A stretch of DNA of 64,000 nucleotides from contig NC_007766.1 of assembly GCF_000092045.1 (NCBI RefSeq), positions 1 through 64,000 of the forward strand. Direction: 5' to 3'. Source of the DNA: Rhizobium etli CFN 42 (GTDB lineage: Bacteria > Pseudomonadota > Alphaproteobacteria > Rhizobiales > Rhizobiaceae). Positions 63,900 through 64,000 of this stretch are shown piece after piece. A program made the position numbers and the translations under genes. The notes beneath the pieces are model-generated. The model was not told where the DNA came from, did no database searches, and saw only the letters and a program-made list of their open reading frames with translations. Position 1 is the first letter of the stretch. Every line of letters starts with the position of its first letter.

Positions 63900-64000
63900 A
63901 TGCCAAGATTTTATTTTAACGTCGTTTCAAACACCGGCACGGTCGTCGATCCCGAAGGTTCGCGGCTGGCAACCATCGAAGACGCCAGGCGCGAAGCCGT
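63900..64000 (+). CDS. DUF6894-type protein, 5' part only
   Basis: ATG at 63900 opens MPRFYFNVVSNTGTVVDPEG and then LATIEDARREA, the start of the short MPRYFF-type proteins common in Rhizobiales. The gene runs past the window edge. Function unknown. Confidence 0.65.
   Translation, partial: MPRFYFNVVSNTGTVVDPEGSRLATIEDARREA

Overview
The window looks like part of a large plasmid or chromid of a fast-growing Rhizobium (R. etli / R. leguminosarum / R. phaseoli group). The DNA is GC-rich with strong third-position GC. Gene content fits these bacteria: many LysR, GntR, LacI and Crp regulators, sugar ABC importers, ECF sigma factors and rhizobial stress proteins. The combination of a ProQ/FinO-like gene, panCB and a divergent oxyR-katG pair recalls, from memory, the accessory replicon of R. 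etli that carries its only pantothenate genes and its catalase-peroxidase. No rRNA, tRNA, CRISPR array, repABC genes or intact insertion sequence was seen.

Layout. 0-6 kb: ProQ/FinO-like fragment, panCB, oxyR/katG. 6-20.6 kb: mixed metabolism, including SDR enzymes, two LysR-controlled divergons, a thioesterase / acyl-CoA ligase / thiolase operon, cupins, a cystathionine gamma-synthase-like enzyme and a YihY membrane protein. 20.6-24.6 kb: a gene-poor zone with two related perfect palindromes resembling repABC-plasmid parS sites, dispersed rhizobial repeats, a GFA-family gene and a decayed copy of a NAD-kinase-like gene. 24.6-28 kb: a P-loop kinase, then a NAD-kinase-like / SPFH operon divergent from an NrtR-type regulator, with a nested symmetric operator between them. 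28.1-29.3 kb: an MFS transporter gene broken by two frameshifts.

30.5-45.2 kb is the centrepiece: a 13-gene catabolic locus on the minus strand with a divergent GntR regulator. Gene content matches the oxidative D-apiose pathway. An ABC importer (binding protein, DUF2291 lipoprotein, ATPase, permease) brings in the sugar. ApsD oxidises it, ApnL opens the lactone, ApnO rearranges D-apionate to 3-oxo-isoapionate, OiaK phosphorylates it, and a RuBisCO-like protein (OiaX) acts on the phosphate. TpiA-like and RpiB-like isomerases would carry the resulting tetrulose phosphate to erythrose 4-phosphate. A DhaK/DhaL pair probably phosphorylates free tetrulose.

45.2-53.9 kb: a stress-type secreted protein, an ABC exporter and a LacI-controlled operon (binding protein, two permeases, GH32 fructosidase) without its own ATPase. 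53.9-64 kb: a general-stress region with two DUF892 ferritin-like proteins, an EcfG-like sigma factor, a P450, a SigF/NrsF sigma/anti-sigma pair, DUF4142, an HSL-type hydrolase, one intact Crp and one internally deleted Crp relic, and several small rhizobial proteins. Six copies of GGAAC-N17-GTT in the last 19 kb, five of them close upstream of such genes, suggest one EcfG/RpoE2-type regulon.
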